A stretch of DNA of 64,000 nt, taken from contig CANQPI010000004.1 in the NCBI GenBank assembly GCA_947625725.1, forward strand, positions 29,105-93,104, in the 5' to 3' direction. Positions within the stretch are counted from its first letter, which is position 1; the number at the start of each line of letters is the position of its first letter. Both the position numbers and the translations under genes were made by a program. The notes beneath the pieces are model-generated. The model worked only from the letters and a program-made list of their open reading frames with translations. It was not told where the DNA came from and did not search any database. This DNA is from an uncultured Clostridia bacterium (GTDB lineage: Bacteria; Bacillota; Clostridia; Christensenellales; CAG-314). Of the stretch, positions 50,519 through 59,417 are shown in pieces.

Positions 50519-51055
50519 TCAGAATTTTGTTATCAAAGACATTATCAGCGCGGTTATTTCTTCGGGCGATTCGCGCATGCCTGCGGATACCCACTTGGCG
50601 GCAATGCTGTTTATCAAACTCAACTTGCCGTGAATGACGTACATTTCTTTCGTCGAATTGGCAACAAACGTGCTTTCCAACCGAGTTACTTTTTCCGCCA
50701 CGCGCAGTATTATCAATCCGCGGTTACTGTTGGGGCGTTGTTCCATCATTTTGAGCGAAATTCCGAACTCGCTACTCGCCCGTTGAAAGATGCAAACCGT
50801 TTCGAACACAAACTCGCGCCACTTTCGCTCGGTGTTTTGCTCTATGACGGGGCGCACAAAGGAGTAAAAATTGTAAAACATATCGTTTGCAATGTCGTCC
50901 AAAACGTCGTCCGTCGTTTGAAAATTGCGGTAAAAGGACATTCGCGAAACTCCCGCGCTTTCCGTCAACTCGGATACGGATATGCTTGTGAAGTCTTTTT
51001 CCGCAAGCAATTTGAGTAACGCGCGTTTTATCGAATTTTTAACTGTGGTTTTCAT
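50519..51055 (-). CDS. TetR-family transcriptional regulator
   Basis: 178 residues. The helix-turn-helix is ISVSELTESAGVSRMSFYRNF. The C-terminal domain resembles the TetR_C_7-like type often found beside membrane proteins. Divergent from the degV gene; an inverted repeat ATGTTAC/GTAACAT lies in the 153-bp gap and could be its operator. Confidence 0.9.
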   Translation of the reverse strand: MKTTVKNSIKRALLKLLAEKDFTSISVSELTESAGVSRMSFYRNFQTTDDVLDDIANDMFYNFYSFVRPVIEQNTERKWREFVFETVCIFQRASSEFGISLKMMEQRPNSNRGLIILRVAEKVTRLESTFVANSTKEMYVIHGKLSLINSIAAKWVSAGMRESPEEITALIMSLITKF

Positions 51056-51098
51056 GTGACAAATTCGCCTCCCGTTGTATCATAACTCTATTTTGTTG

Positions 51099-51127
51099 TT
51101 GACAGCGTTTTGCCGTGGTACTACAAT
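51099..51127 (+). promoter_or_regulatory. Promoter between tetR and degV
   Basis: TTGACA at 51099-51104 and TACAAT at 51122-51127, 17-bp spacer. A second possible -10 (TATAAT, 51157-51162) overlaps the inverted repeat 51133-51170. Confidence 0.7.
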
Positions 51128-51208
51128 GTGTAATGTTACAAATGTATCATTTTGAATATAATAGTAACATACAAAAACAAAGATGTCAACATTGACAAGG
51201 TGCACTAA

Positions 51209-52075
51209 ATGAAAAAAATAGTTATCAGTACCGAATCGACTTGCGATTTGTCCGCGGAGTTGATAGCGCAGTACAATGTAAAGGTCATTCCCTACCGCAT
51301 ACAGATCGGCGACAGAAGTTTTTGCGACGGCGAAATTTCCACGGAAGAATTGTTCGACATCGCCGACAAAAACGACGTTTTGCCCAAAACGTCCGCGATC
51401 AACGAGCAGGAGTTTTTGGACTATTTTACCGATTTGCGCCGCGAGTACGACGCGGTGGTGCATATATCTCTTTCCGGCGGCATAACCACCGCAACGGAAA
51501 ACGCCAAGCGTGCCGCCGCGCAACTCGACAACGTGTACGTGGTAGACAGCCTTTCTCTTTCTACGGGCATGGGTTTGCTTGTGCGTTATGCTCATCAATT
51601 GTCGGAGCAAGGCGTGACCGCGCCTGTGATCGCCGAGTTGTTGACAAAGCGCGCGTCCAAGTTGCAGGTCAGTTTTGTGATAGAGCGGTTGGATTACCTT
51701 TACAAGGGCGGCAGATGCAGCAGTTTGCAGTATCTGGGGGCTAATTTGCTCAAATTGCGCCCGCGTATAGTAATGAAGGACGGCAAAATGTCCGCGGACA
51801 AAAAGTATCTCGGCAGTATGGGCAGAGTGGTATCCAAGTACTGCGACGACGTGTTGGATGAGTTCGGCACGCCCGACCTTGACTGCGTGTTCATCACCTA
51901 CACGACAGCCACGCCCGAAATGATCGCCGCCGCGCGAGAGGCGTGCGCCGAAGCGGGCTTTGTCAACATCTTCGAAACGCATGCCGGCGGAACGATCGCA
52001 AGTCACTGCGGCGCGCACACGCTGGGCATACTGTATTTCAACGACGGCAACAGCGTCGAATCGGCGGAATTTTAG
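51209..52075 (+). CDS. DegV family fatty-acid-binding protein
   Basis: 288 residues, complete. The N-terminus KKIVISTESTCDLSAELI and central VHISLSGGITTATENAKRAA contain the lipid-headgroup binding Thr/Ser residues, and the C-terminus has GTIASHCGAHTLGILYF. Paralogue of the gene at the left edge of the window. Divergent TetR suggests lipid-responsive control, which is inference. Confidence 0.95.
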   Translation: MKKIVISTESTCDLSAELIAQYNVKVIPYRIQIGDRSFCDGEISTEELFDIADKNDVLPKTSAINEQEFLDYFTDLRREYDAVVHISLSGGITTATENAKRAAAQLDNVYVVDSLSLSTGMGLLVRYAHQLSEQGVTAPVIAELLTKRASKLQVSFVIERLDYLYKGGRCSSLQYLGANLLKLRPRIVMKDGKMSADKKYLGSMGRVVSKYCDDVLDEFGTPDLDCVFITYTTATPEMIAAAREACAEAGFVNIFETHAGGTIASHCGAHTLGILYFNDGNSVESAEF

Positions 52076-52147
52076 CCGCAAACGGTTTGCGCCGAGGCGG
52101 GGTTCTTTCGTTCCTCCTTTTTTTAACGTTCTCCCCGCACCTATAAC

Positions 52148-52181
52148 AAAAGCGACTCGGGTTTGTCCGAGTCGCTTTTTT
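52148..52181 (+). terminator. Intrinsic terminator
   Basis: AAAGCGACTCGG/CCGAGTCGCTTT stem, six-base loop, T run. Confidence 0.9.
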
Positions 52182-52228
52182 GCGCGTGTTTGGCAATTAT
52201 GTCGTTCGTGACATGCCGATGGGCAAAG

Positions 52229-53161
52229 TTATTTTTCACAATTGTCGTAGTTTTTTATTTTTGATTTTCGAAACGCAATGACTATCATAAAAACGCCTAT
52301 CAGCGCGGTCAGAGCGCATACAACGCCTCCCGTTGTCGCGTTCATGACGGCGACGTTGACGTAATCGCCCGTTGCGTCAAACTCTCTGAACATTGCTGTC
52401 TGCAAGGCGAGGATAGAAACCATCGCGTCGGCGAGGTTGATGTTTTTTGCCGCTCGCACCGTCATCTCGTTCGAACGCCTTGTCTTGACAAAATTGTAAA
52501 TCGAGGCGGTAATTTTGTAAAAGGCATAGATGGCGTAGACGTAAATGGTAACGCCCTTGTGGACGAAGGAATCGTTTGCTCGTACCATCTGCAAAATGGC
52601 AAAGGAAAGCGCAATGGGGAGCAACAGCAACACACTTCCGCAAATGCCGTATATTCGCGCGTCTTTCAAATAGGTAATGTTTTCCGTTTGTCCCGCCTTG
52701 ACGGCTTTTCTGCGAAAAACATGGTAGACAAGGACCATTCCGCGTAGTACGATCAACAAAATGTAATACGTCGCAAGCGCGCCGAACCAAATCGAGCGCA
52801 TAACAATGGCGACCGAGCCGTTATAGACGGCAAAAGCAATGTTTATCGCAAACGATCCGACGGAAAACAAGATTGTGCGGAAGCCGTATTCGGTGAAAAG
52901 TCTGTTCCAAAACGGCTTGTTCTCCGACCACTTCAACACTCGTTCGTTCCAATCGGGAAATTTCTTGATAACGCCGAAAATGCAGTAGCCGACAGTCACG
53001 CCCATCACGCCGAGCAAGACGTACCCCCATATCACATAGGGGAACAATTTGTCCTGCGTGAGAATGAGCGTTCCTCCCACCGTTGCGCCCATTCCGACAA
53101 CGGCAAGTATGAGCAAAAACCACAGCGGCGGCTTTTTGAAAAATTCGAGAAGTTTCTTCAT
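52229..53161 (-). CDS. Unknown multi-pass membrane protein
   Basis: 310 residues with about eight hydrophobic segments (for example WFLLILAVVGMGATVGGTLI near the start and GVVCALTALIGVFMIVIAF near the end) and a basic tail. No family recognised. It starts six bases after the upstream tetR gene and is probably its co-transcribed target, as is common for TetR-regulated transporters or sensors. Confidence 0.8.
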   Translation of the reverse strand: MKKLLEFFKKPPLWFLLILAVVGMGATVGGTLILTQDKLFPYVIWGYVLLGVMGVTVGYCIFGVIKKFPDWNERVLKWSENKPFWNRLFTEYGFRTILFSVGSFAINIAFAVYNGSVAIVMRSIWFGALATYYILLIVLRGMVLVYHVFRRKAVKAGQTENITYLKDARIYGICGSVLLLLPIALSFAILQMVRANDSFVHKGVTIYVYAIYAFYKITASIYNFVKTRRSNEMTVRAAKNINLADAMVSILALQTAMFREFDATGDYVNVAVMNATTGGVVCALTALIGVFMIVIAFRKSKIKNYDNCEK

Positions 53162-53167
53162 TTTCTT

Positions 53168-53761
53168 TTAATTCACAGATACTTTCATCGAGGGGCGCAC
53201 GCAAATGGAAATGACTTCGCAGATGAACATAATATCGTCCTCGCATCCGCGCTTGACCCATTCCATTGTAATGGCGGTCACGCCACTGATAAAGTAGTGG
53301 GACATATATTCCACTACAAGCCTGTCCGTCACGCCGTTTTTCGCATAGATTGGTACAAAAATGTTTTCGATGAGTTGTTTGTCCATTTCTCCGATTTGAA
53401 ACGCGCCCGAATTGTTGTACACTTCATAAAGTCGTCTGTTCTTTTTGATGAACGTCAAATACGGCACGAGGTACTGCGGGGAGATAAAGATAAGTTCGTC
53501 CGCCGACATTTTGGAAATATCGGCAATATTAACGGTAGAGTGGAGCGTTTCGAAAAATTCCGTTACGGCGCGTTCCTGCGTTTCTTTGAGCAAATCGTAC
53601 AAATTTTCGTAGTGCGCGTAAAAGGTGGAACGGTTTACGCCAGCCTCTTGACATATATCAATTATGGAAATATCCGCAAAATCTTTTTGTTCGAGCAGGA
53701 CGACGAGCGCGTCGTCCATTTTTACGGCGGTGTTGTGGAATTTTGCTTCTGACTTGTTCAT
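53168..53761 (-). CDS. TetR-family transcriptional regulator
   Basis: 197 residues. Helix-turn-helix ISIIDICQEAGVNRSTFYAHY, then a TetR_C_33-like helical domain. Divergent from the 53934 gene across 172 bp and first in an operon with the membrane protein 52229-53161. The promoter-proximal dyad duplicated at 53852 and 56695 is a candidate operator. Confidence 0.92.
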   Translation of the reverse strand: MNKSEAKFHNTAVKMDDALVVLLEQKDFADISIIDICQEAGVNRSTFYAHYENLYDLLKETQERAVTEFFETLHSTVNIADISKMSADELIFISPQYLVPYLTFIKKNRRLYEVYNNSGAFQIGEMDKQLIENIFVPIYAKNGVTDRLVVEYMSHYFISGVTAITMEWVKRGCEDDIMFICEVISICVRPSMKVSVN

Positions 53762-53851
53762 AGTTCACTCCTTTTTTCGATTGTAGCATATTCTCCCGCA
53801 AAACACAAACATAAAATCGACTTTGTGCGTTTTTACCTAAAAAACTTTTTA

Positions 53852-53933
53852 CAAACCGACACTTTTCGGAATTTATGTTGTGGTGTTTGCCGCTCGCAAG
53901 ATTTATAATCGAGGTATCAAACAAGGAGGCGAC
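53852..53933 (+). promoter_or_regulatory. Duplicated promoter region, copy 1
   Basis: Shares ATTTATGTTGTGGTG, a -10 (TATAAT, 53904-53909) and the SD with 56695-56778. An upstream dyad CCGA-N6-TCGG becomes CCAA-N7-TTGG in the other copy, so both arms changed together. Confidence 0.68.
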
Positions 53934-54539
53934 ATGAAAGATGAAGATGAAGCGTTTGTCATAGACGATCTGAACGAATTTCTGTCGGCAAAGACCTACG
54001 CGGAGCAATTAGAGATACTCCTAAAACACTCTCAAAAAAATCAAAAAATCATAGAAATAAGGAGAAAGAAAATGGAAAACTACAATGCGAACTATGCAGT
54101 CAGTCAGGAAGAAATCACCAAACAATTCGAGGAATTTTGCCACACCAAAGGCATCGTCGCAAAATTCAGTGTGGCGTTCGAGCAAATGGGCGAAAACGCC
54201 CGCCGCCAACGCGCGCAGGACAAGGCAAACATCGAAGCCGTGAAAAATTCCGAGGAAAACAAAGAGTTCAAAGAGTTTTTGCACACCAAGGGCTTCAAGG
54301 CGAAATGCCGCCTCGTCATCGAAAATATCAAGCGCGGCGCGGCAAATGCGAACGCGGACACCGCAAGAAAACTCGACGAACTTCACGCAAAGACGCAAGC
54401 GAATATCCGTGCGCACAGCGTAACCCACGGCGCAAAACCCGCCGAATACTCCGCCGATCGGCTTGCCGCCGAGTTCAACACCTTTTTGAAGGAGCGCGGA
54501 CTTGACGAAAAGTACGCCGTCCAGATAGTGGAGGAATGA
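53934..54539 (+). CDS. Unknown protein with duplicated N-terminal module
   Basis: 201 residues. Residues 1-40 (DDLNEFLSAKTYAEQ...EILLKHSQKNQK) recur almost unchanged at 60226-60396, where they form most of a separate 56-residue protein. From residue 46 the protein is helical with three repeats of a Phe-x-x-Phe-x-HTKG/ERG type motif (FEEFCHTKGIVAKF, FKEFLHTKGFKAKC, FNTFLKERGLDEKY). An internal in-frame ATG at 54072 has its own GGAG (54061-54064), so this may be a small gene fused to a second one, or two products from one frame. ATG 53934 follows AAGGAGG. Confidence 0.75.
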   Translation: MKDEDEAFVIDDLNEFLSAKTYAEQLEILLKHSQKNQKIIEIRRKKMENYNANYAVSQEEITKQFEEFCHTKGIVAKFSVAFEQMGENARRQRAQDKANIEAVKNSEENKEFKEFLHTKGFKAKCRLVIENIKRGAANANADTARKLDELHAKTQANIRAHSVTHGAKPAEYSADRLAAEFNTFLKERGLDEKYAVQIVEE

Positions 54540-55099
54540 GTATGACCGAACTTGAAAAGGCGCTTTCGGGCGAGCAATTCGACCGCAGGGACAAAGAAGT
54601 TTTTCTTTTTCAAAGCAAAGTCAAGGATATGCTCCATGAGTTTCACTCCCTCAAACCGTCCGATCCCAAACGGACTGAGATCATCAAGGAACTCGTGACG
54701 GGCTATAACCAATACGTCTTTATCGAGGACGGGTTTCGGTGCAGTTTCGGCAAGAATATACGCTTTCACGGAATGGCAATGATCAATTACGATTGCACCC
54801 TCCTCGACACCAATTTTATCGACATCGGGAGTTGCGCTCTGATAGGTCCCGATTGCAAACTTATTTGCACCAACCATTCCATTGACCCCGCCGAGCGGCT
54901 GAAAGGCGTATTCAACGACAAACCCATCAAAATCGGAAACAACGTTTGGCTGGGCGCGAATGTGACCGTTTTGCCGGGCGTAACTATCGGCGACAATGCC
55001 GTGATTGGAGCGGGCTCGGTCGTCACGAAGGATATTCCTGCAAACGTCGTGGCGGTCGGAAATCCCTGCCATGTAGTAAAGGAAATTTCCAAGAAATAA
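54536..55099 (+). CDS. Hexapeptide-repeat O-acetyltransferase (maltose/galactoside type)
   Basis: 187 residues. Short helical N-domain (maltose acetyltransferase type), then a left-handed beta-helix with hexapeptide repeats (IKIGNNVWLGANVTVLPGVT, IGDNAVIGAGSVVTKDIP) and the catalytic His in LICTNHSID. Transfers acetyl from acetyl-CoA to a sugar or similar. Overlaps the previous stop by four bases; a second ATG six bases on is possible. Confidence 0.92.
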   Translation: MSMTELEKALSGEQFDRRDKEVFLFQSKVKDMLHEFHSLKPSDPKRTEIIKELVTGYNQYVFIEDGFRCSFGKNIRFHGMAMINYDCTLLDTNFIDIGSCALIGPDCKLICTNHSIDPAERLKGVFNDKPIKIGNNVWLGANVTVLPGVTIGDNAVIGAGSVVTKDIPANVVAVGNPCHVVKEISKK

Positions 55100-55120
55100 T
55101 TCAAATTGGGGAATAAGACT

Positions 55121-56683
55121 TTGAAAAAGACGATCGAAGTCATGGAGAACGGAGTAAAAAAGGAGAGGGTCGTATCCTATATTCCTCTCCGTTATATCTT
55201 GAACATTCTCCTTATATTCTTTGAAATCGCCGCCGTGATCGCGGTACTCAGCCTTATCACGATCTATGTTCCCTACTTTTATTTTGCCGTCGTCGCAACG
55301 CAAGTGGGCGTTGCCGTGAGCATTATCGCACGAAACGATAACCCCGATTATAAACTCCCGTGGTTGTTTTTCGTATTGCTTATCCCAATTATCGGGTTCA
55401 TGCTCTACTTTATGTTTTACAGCCGAAAACTCAACCGCAAACAGCAAAAAAACGTGGAAAGGGCAAAATCGGAAAGGACGGGGAAAGACGATTCGGCAGA
55501 ACTTCTCTCCTTAAAGCAGCGGGACGAACTAGTGTATTCACAAGCGGTTTCTCTCACAAACCTCTCCTCGTCCCACCTGTACTTCGGGGCGGCGATTAAA
55601 TATTTCCACCTCGGCGACGAACTGTTCCCCGCGCTTATCAAAGATTTGAAGAAAGCCGAAAAGTTTATCTTTATGGAATACTTCATTATCGAGGGCGGGC
55701 TGTTTTGGGATTCCATTCTTTATGTCTTGAAAGAAAAGGCAAAGATGGGCGTGGAAGTACGCGTCGTCTACGACGATATAGGGTGCATGATGACTCTCCC
55801 CGGCAACTATTATAAACAACTTACAAAGGCGGGAATAAAATGCGTTCCGTTCTCCAAACTCGGCGGACAGGCGAATAACAAATTTAACAACCGAAGCCAC
55901 CGAAAAATCACCGTCATAGACGGGAACGTGGGCTACACGGGCGGCGTCAACCTTGCAGACGAGTATATCAACCGCATTGTAAAGCACGGACATTGGAAGG
56001 ACGTAGGTATTCGTTTGGAGGGCGAAGCGGTCAACGAACTTACGCGACTGTTCCTTATAGACTACAATCAGAACGTCAAAAATCCGACGGACAATTTTTT
56101 CGACTATTACATAACGTCCGAAACGCAAGCCGAGTGCTACTGCATCCCGTTCGGCGATGGTCCCAAGCCCATTTACGACAGGCAGGTTTCAAAAACTGCG
56201 ATCATGAATTTATTATACGGCGCAAAAAAGTATGTGTATATCACGACTCCCTATCTTATTATCGACAACGAACTGACCGCGGCAATCGAAAATACCGCGC
56301 TCCGCGGCGTGGACGTTCGGATCATTACGCCGCATATTCCCGACAAAAAACTTATCTTTTTGATGACAAGGAGTTACTATCCGCGCCTTATGGAGGCAGG
56401 CGTAAAGATTTTCGAGTATGAGAAGGGCTTTATTCACGCTAAAACCTATTCTGCGGACGGCGAGGCGGCAATCGTCGGTACGGTCAATCTCGACTATCGT
56501 TCGCTCGTCCACCATTTTGAAAACGGTGTTTGGATGTACAAATGTGCGGCAATCGCAGACATGGAAAAGGACTTCCTCTCTACGCAGGAACAGTCAATCG
56601 AATATCACAGCGAAATGTTCAAACAGAACCTTTGGCAGCGTTTTATTCGCGCATTCGTCAAAATCTTCGCCCCGCTTCTATAA
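55121..56683 (+). CDS. Cardiolipin synthase-like phospholipase D family protein
   Basis: 520 residues. Two N-terminal membrane helices (about 16-65), then two PLD domains with HKD motifs SHRKITVIDG and HAKTYSADGEAAIVG. Cardiolipin synthases of this type join phosphatidylglycerols at the membrane; a related lipid transfer is possible. TTG 55121 with GGGGA eight bases upstream is the likely start; TTG 55106 and ATG 55142 are alternatives. Lies between an acetyltransferase and ABC exporters, consistent with envelope modification. Confidence 0.9.
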   Translation: MKKTIEVMENGVKKERVVSYIPLRYILNILLIFFEIAAVIAVLSLITIYVPYFYFAVVATQVGVAVSIIARNDNPDYKLPWLFFVLLIPIIGFMLYFMFYSRKLNRKQQKNVERAKSERTGKDDSAELLSLKQRDELVYSQAVSLTNLSSSHLYFGAAIKYFHLGDELFPALIKDLKKAEKFIFMEYFIIEGGLFWDSILYVLKEKAKMGVEVRVVYDDIGCMMTLPGNYYKQLTKAGIKCVPFSKLGGQANNKFNNRSHRKITVIDGNVGYTGGVNLADEYINRIVKHGHWKDVGIRLEGEAVNELTRLFLIDYNQNVKNPTDNFFDYYITSETQAECYCIPFGDGPKPIYDRQVSKTAIMNLLYGAKKYVYITTPYLIIDNELTAAIENTALRGVDVRIITPHIPDKKLIFLMTRSYYPRLMEAGVKIFEYEKGFIHAKTYSADGEAAIVGTVNLDYRSLVHHFENGVWMYKCAAIADMEKDFLSTQEQSIEYHSEMFKQNLWQRFIRAFVKIFAPLL

Positions 56684-56694
56684 GGAACTTTTCT

Positions 56695-56778
56695 TAAACC
56701 AACATTTTTTGGGATTTATGTTGTGGTGATTTTCCCCCGAAAGTTTTATCATTGAAGTATCAAAACAAGGAGGCGGCT
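56695..56778 (+). promoter_or_regulatory. Duplicated promoter region, copy 2
   Basis: Aligns with 53852-53933, sharing ATTTATGTTGTGGTG, GTATCAAA and ACAAGGAGGCG. The -10 here is TATCAT (56747-56752). Confidence 0.68.
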
Positions 56779-57678
56779 ATGAACGCAATCGAAATCAGAA
56801 ATTTGACAAAGAGTTTCCGCGGAATGTACGCGCTCGACGGGCTGAATATGACCGTGCCGCAAGGGGCTATCTACGGCTTTATCGGAGAGAACGGCAGCGG
56901 CAAATCGACCACCGAAAAGTGTATCTGCGGACATCTCGTGCCGGACAAGGGCAATATCACGCTGTTCGGAAAACCCTATACCGACGCGGGCGTTAGAGTG
57001 CGAGTGGGCGCGCTAATTGAAAATGCGGGGTGTTTCCCCTCGTCGAGCGTCTACGCCAACCTTATGATGCAGGCGATCAATTTGGGGCTGAAAGACAGGG
57101 CGGGCGAAATTCAGCGTGTATTGAAAATCGTCCGCATGGAAGATAACGCGAAATTGCAATTCAAGAAGTGTTCGCTCGGCATGAAACAGCGTATCGGCAT
57201 TGCAATGGCTTTGCTCGGTGATCCCGCGCTGCTCATTCTCGACGAGCCTATCAACGGCTTGGATACCGACGGTATGCGACTCATGCGTGAGATACTTGTG
57301 GATATTACCAATAACTACGGCTGTACCGTTCTCATTTCCTCGCATATCCTCGGCGAGTTAGAAAAAATCGCCACCCATTACGGCATTATTCGTCAAGGAA
57401 AGATGATAAAGGAGATTGCCGCTTCGCAAATGGACAGCCGTTCGCAAGTGTATATTTCTCTCAAAACGAGCAACTTGCAAGCAACGGCAAATCTTTTGCG
57501 GAACGCCAACTGCAACGTCAAGTTCGAGGAGGGGGTGCTTCGGGTTTACGACGTGAACGACGCGGCAAGGCTCTCGGCTTACCTTATGCAAAACGGCTTT
57601 GCTCCGAGCGTACTCACAAAGCACAAGATCGGGCTGGAAGAATACTATGTTTCTCTGATGAGCGGGGAGGTCGTTTGA
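56779..57678 (+). CDS. ABC transporter ATP-binding protein, BcrA/lantibiotic-export type (copy 1)
   Basis: 299 residues. Walker A GENGSGKSTT, signature CSLGMKQR (the variant of bacitracin and lantibiotic resistance ATPases), Walker B LLILDEPINGLD, H-loop LISSHILGELE. ATG 56779 follows AGGAGG. Nearly matches the paralogue at 58514-59416 over its whole length, beginning with the same MNAIEIRNLTK. Pairs with the permease 57680-58501. Confidence 0.95.
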   Translation: MNAIEIRNLTKSFRGMYALDGLNMTVPQGAIYGFIGENGSGKSTTEKCICGHLVPDKGNITLFGKPYTDAGVRVRVGALIENAGCFPSSSVYANLMMQAINLGLKDRAGEIQRVLKIVRMEDNAKLQFKKCSLGMKQRIGIAMALLGDPALLILDEPINGLDTDGMRLMREILVDITNNYGCTVLISSHILGELEKIATHYGIIRQGKMIKEIAASQMDSRSQVYISLKTSNLQATANLLRNANCNVKFEEGVLRVYDVNDAARLSAYLMQNGFAPSVLTKHKIGLEEYYVSLMSGEVV

Positions 57679-57679
57679 T

Positions 57680-58501
57680 ATGGAAAATACAAAAATATTG
57701 CAATTTGAAAAGCCGAGTTTTTTCAAAAGATTGAAAGGAATGTTGGGCGTGGACTTTTACCGTCTGTTTCATACGCCGTTGTTCTACATATTTATCGTCA
57801 TTGCTGCGCTCATTCCCGCGTTGGTATCAATGGGAGCAATGGGCGGCGAGGGCGAAACGGCGGGAATGTTCTCCAACGCTTGGCAGATAATCGCCGCAGA
57901 CAGACCTCTGTATGTGATACACGACATGGGCGAGTACGCCAATATGAACATGGTCTTTATCTTCGGCGGCATAATGGTGTCCATCTTTATCGGGCACGAT
58001 TATCGTAGCGGGTACGTAAAGCAACTGTTTACCACCCACGCCAAGAAAGAGGACTACATGCTCAGCAAAACCCTTGTTTCCGCGTTTTCCATGGTGTGTA
58101 TGTGCGTTACATACCTCATCGGCGGTATGATAGCGGGAGCGGCGACGGGACTTCCGTTCACAATCAATGCGGGCTCTCTCCTTTGCGCGATCCTCGGCAA
58201 AATTATCATGAGTCTGGGTTGGGCAAGCCTGTACACCTTTATCAACGTCATCTTCCGCAGAAAATTCGGCATTTCCATTGCCCTTTGCTTTGTACTCGGC
58301 ACGGGCATACCCGTCATTGGCGCGGCGGCGCTTGTAGGCAACACGCCCGCGCTCAACATCTTCCTTTACGGTTCGTCGGTGTACGCTTGCCTTTCGGCAG
58401 ACTTTCTGTCCGTCCTTGTGTGCCTTGCTTGCTCTCTCGTTTGGGCAATCGTCTACAACGTTCTCGGCTCGGTCATCTTGTACCGTAGGGACGTTTATTA
58501 A
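57680..58501 (+). CDS. ABC-2 type permease (copy 1)
   Basis: 273 residues with six membrane helices; LGVDFYRLFHTPLFYIFIV near the start and GHDYRSGYVKQLFT after the second helix are typical of BcrB-like permeases. Starts one base after the ATPase stop. The same DFYR...RSGYVK elements recur in the second permease. Confidence 0.92.
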   Translation: MENTKILQFEKPSFFKRLKGMLGVDFYRLFHTPLFYIFIVIAALIPALVSMGAMGGEGETAGMFSNAWQIIAADRPLYVIHDMGEYANMNMVFIFGGIMVSIFIGHDYRSGYVKQLFTTHAKKEDYMLSKTLVSAFSMVCMCVTYLIGGMIAGAATGLPFTINAGSLLCAILGKIIMSLGWASLYTFINVIFRRKFGISIALCFVLGTGIPVIGAAALVGNTPALNIFLYGSSVYACLSADFLSVLVCLACSLVWAIVYNVLGSVILYRRDVY

Positions 58502-58513
58502 GGAGAAACGATT

Positions 58514-59416
58514 ATGAACGCAATCGAAATCAGAAATTTAACTAAAACATTCGGCGAAAAACGCGCGGTGGACGGCTTGAATATGACCGTGCCGCAGGGC
58601 GCGATCTATGGCTTTATCGGCGAGAACGGCAGTGGCAAATCGACGACGGAAAAACTCATTTGCGGACTTATTCAACCGAGCGGCGGCGAAATCAAACTTT
58701 GGGGCAAAGACTATCGGGATCAGACCGTTCGCTCGCAAATCGGCGTTCTTATCGAAGCCCCCGGCTGTTACCCCAATTACAGCGTTTGGAACAATATGAA
58801 ACTGCAAGCCGCCAACCTCGGTATCGAAAACGAGGATCAAGAAATTCGGCGCGTTTTGCACCTCGTGCGTATGGACGGCGCGGCGAGCAACAAGTTCAAA
58901 AACTGCTCGCTCGGTATGAAACAGCGGATAGGAATAGCGTTTGCGCTTCTCGGAAACCCCGCGCTTCTCGTACTCGACGAGCCGATCAACGGGTTGGACG
59001 CCGACGGAATGCGCATTATGCGGGAAATGCTGACCAACCTTTCCCGCCGCGGCACGACCGTTCTCATTTCCTCTCATATTTTGGGCGAGTTGGAAAAAAT
59101 CGCCACACATTACGGCATTATTCGCGGCGGCAAAATGCTTCGTGAAATGACCGCCGAGGAGTTGAACGCAAACTGCCCGACATTCGTTGCCCTCAAAACG
59201 GACGATATGCAAAAGGCGCGGGCGATTTTGGAACGGGCTTTCGGACGGGTAGAATACGACGAAGATCACGGGGAGTTGCGCGTTTTCGGCAAAACTACGG
59301 CAGAAGATGTCGCAAAGTACTTGTTCGAAAACTTCGGGATTGCCGTGAGCGAAATCCGAACGGCAAAAATCAACCTTGAAGAATACTATATCGATCTTAT
59401 GCAGGAGGGCAGATAG
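58514..59416 (+). CDS. ABC transporter ATP-binding protein, BcrA type (copy 2)
   Basis: 300 residues. Same motifs as copy 1 (GENGSGKSTT, CSLGMKQR, LLVLDEPINGLDADGM). AGGAG precedes the ATG, 12 bp after the first permease. Tandem duplication of an ATPase-permease pair is clear; the copies have diverged, so two different exported substrates, or a hetero-complex, are possible. Confidence 0.95.
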   Translation: MNAIEIRNLTKTFGEKRAVDGLNMTVPQGAIYGFIGENGSGKSTTEKLICGLIQPSGGEIKLWGKDYRDQTVRSQIGVLIEAPGCYPNYSVWNNMKLQAANLGIENEDQEIRRVLHLVRMDGAASNKFKNCSLGMKQRIGIAFALLGNPALLVLDEPINGLDADGMRIMREMLTNLSRRGTTVLISSHILGELEKIATHYGIIRGGKMLREMTAEELNANCPTFVALKTDDMQKARAILERAFGRVEYDEDHGELRVFGKTTAEDVAKYLFENFGIAVSEIRTAKINLEEYYIDLMQEGR

Positions 59417-59417
59417 C

